6,601 bases of DNA. Origin: Prevotellaceae bacterium UBA7028. GTDB taxonomy: Bacteria; Bacteroidota; Bacteroidia; Bacteroidales; Bacteroidaceae. Position numbers and translations under genes: made by a program. Each line of letters begins with the position of its first letter. Within the stretch, counting starts at the first letter, position 1. The notes below the pieces were generated by a model. That model searched no databases. It saw only the letters and a list, made by a program, of their open reading frames with translations, and had not been told where the DNA came from. The stretch is from contig DLBF01000121.1 of assembly GCA_002494215.1 (NCBI GenBank), forward strand, positions 4,253-10,853. The letters are read 5' to 3'. Shown here in pieces: positions 6,121 to 6,601 of this stretch.

Positions 6121-6601
6121 ACTTCAGCACTCCCAACTGCTGGAAGACTTTCTTCAGCTTCTGAACTGAGAGGTCAACCTGCTTGTGAGTGTGGGTTGCC
6201 ATCAAAGCGTAACGTACCAATGTGTCCTGAGGACCGCAAGCAGGTGGAATTACGGGGTTGATGAAGACACCTTCCTCGAAGGCCATTGCTACAGCCATGA
6301 AGGTCTTGCGTGTGTCTCTAACATACAGGGGGATGATGGGGCTTTCTGTCTCACCAATCTCGAATCCCTCTTCGCGGAAACGCTTCAGGGCGTAGTTGGT
6401 AACATCCCACAGAGCTTCCAGGCGCTCGGGCTCAGACTTAATGATGTGCAGAGCCTCCAGAGCAGCTGCTGTAGCGGCAGGAGTACAACTTGCGCTGAAG
6501 ATATATGTTCTGGCTGTATGACGCAGAGAGTCGATGATGATCTGGTCTGCTGCGATGAAACCGCCAATAGAAGCCAGACTCTTGGAGAATGTACCCATAA
6601 T
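6119..6601 (-). CDS. Serine palmitoyltransferase-like alpha-oxoamine synthase (partial, C-terminal part)
   Basis: The minus-strand frame enters from the right edge and stops at 6119-6121, giving the last 160 codons; family members are about 390-400 residues, so the N-terminal 60 per cent lies outside. MGTFSKSLASIGGFIAAD is the PLP-lysine region of alpha-oxoamine synthases. The FSKS form with GGFIA is typical of serine palmitoyltransferase, whereas 2-amino-3-ketobutyrate CoA ligase and BioF usually have a GK-type motif. Further family features are IFSASCTPA, ESPIIPLYVRD, GVFINPVIPPA and RYALMATHT, the last group matching the C-terminal substrate domain. The enzyme would condense L-serine with a fatty acyl thioester to give 3-ketosphinganine, the first step of the sphingolipid synthesis known in Bacteroides, Prevotella and Porphyromonas. 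It is cytosolic or membrane-associated. The ATG near the edge (6598) is the internal methionine preceding the PLP lysine, not the gene start. Glycine C-acetyltransferase or a related synthase is the main alternative. Confidence 0.85.
   Translation of the reverse strand: MMGTFSKSLASIGGFIAADQIIIDSLRHTARTYIFSASCTPAATAAALEALHIIKSEPERLEALWDVTNYALKRFREEGFEIGETESPIIPLYVRDTRKTFMAVAMAFEEGVFINPVIPPACGPQDTLVRYALMATHTHKQVDLSVQKLKKVFQQLGVLK

Overview
The window looks like a chromosomal stretch from a member of the Bacteroidota, most likely order Bacteroidales (Bacteroides/Prevotella type). Four things point that way: a trp operon that begins trpB-trpE; two promoters with the Bacteroides sigma-factor pattern (TTTG, 19 bp, TAnnTTTG); start codons without convincing Shine-Dalgarno sequences; and a serine palmitoyltransferase-type enzyme, as found in sphingolipid-making Bacteroidales. 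No mobile element, tRNA, rRNA or CRISPR array was seen. Genus is not resolved.

Layout. (1) 1-2441, minus strand: the start of a tryptophan operon. A promoter at 2411-2441 drives trpB (complete), which overlaps trpE by 14 nt. trpE runs off the left edge after 397 codons. (2) 2454-3057, minus strand: a single-gene unit with its own promoter, a small exported protein of unknown function, and an intrinsic terminator just upstream of the trp promoter. (3) 3138-5898, plus strand, divergent from unit 2: a NhaD-type sodium/proton antiporter, then 8 nt later a DbpA-like DEAD-box RNA helicase with a DEFD motif II, closed by a strong hairpin-T8 terminator. (4) 5855-6118: a gene-free convergent spacer of 264 bp with two terminators facing each other and low-complexity repeats. 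(5) 6119-6601, minus strand: the C-terminal 160 codons of a serine palmitoyltransferase-like alpha-oxoamine synthase, running off the right edge.

How the genes work together. TrpE (chorismate to anthranilate) and TrpB (indole plus serine to tryptophan) are the first and last catalytic steps of tryptophan synthesis. The remaining trp genes are expected to the left of the window. The antiporter and the helicase are probably co-transcribed, although no established pathway links them. The exported protein and the sphingolipid enzyme are separate units. No clearly new multi-gene system is visible. The points most worth a second look are the substituted, cysteine-rich NhaD, the DEFD helicase fused to a DbpA-type RNA-binding domain and tied to that antiporter, the nearly leaderless transcript of the exported protein, and the repeat-like sequences in the 3' spacer.
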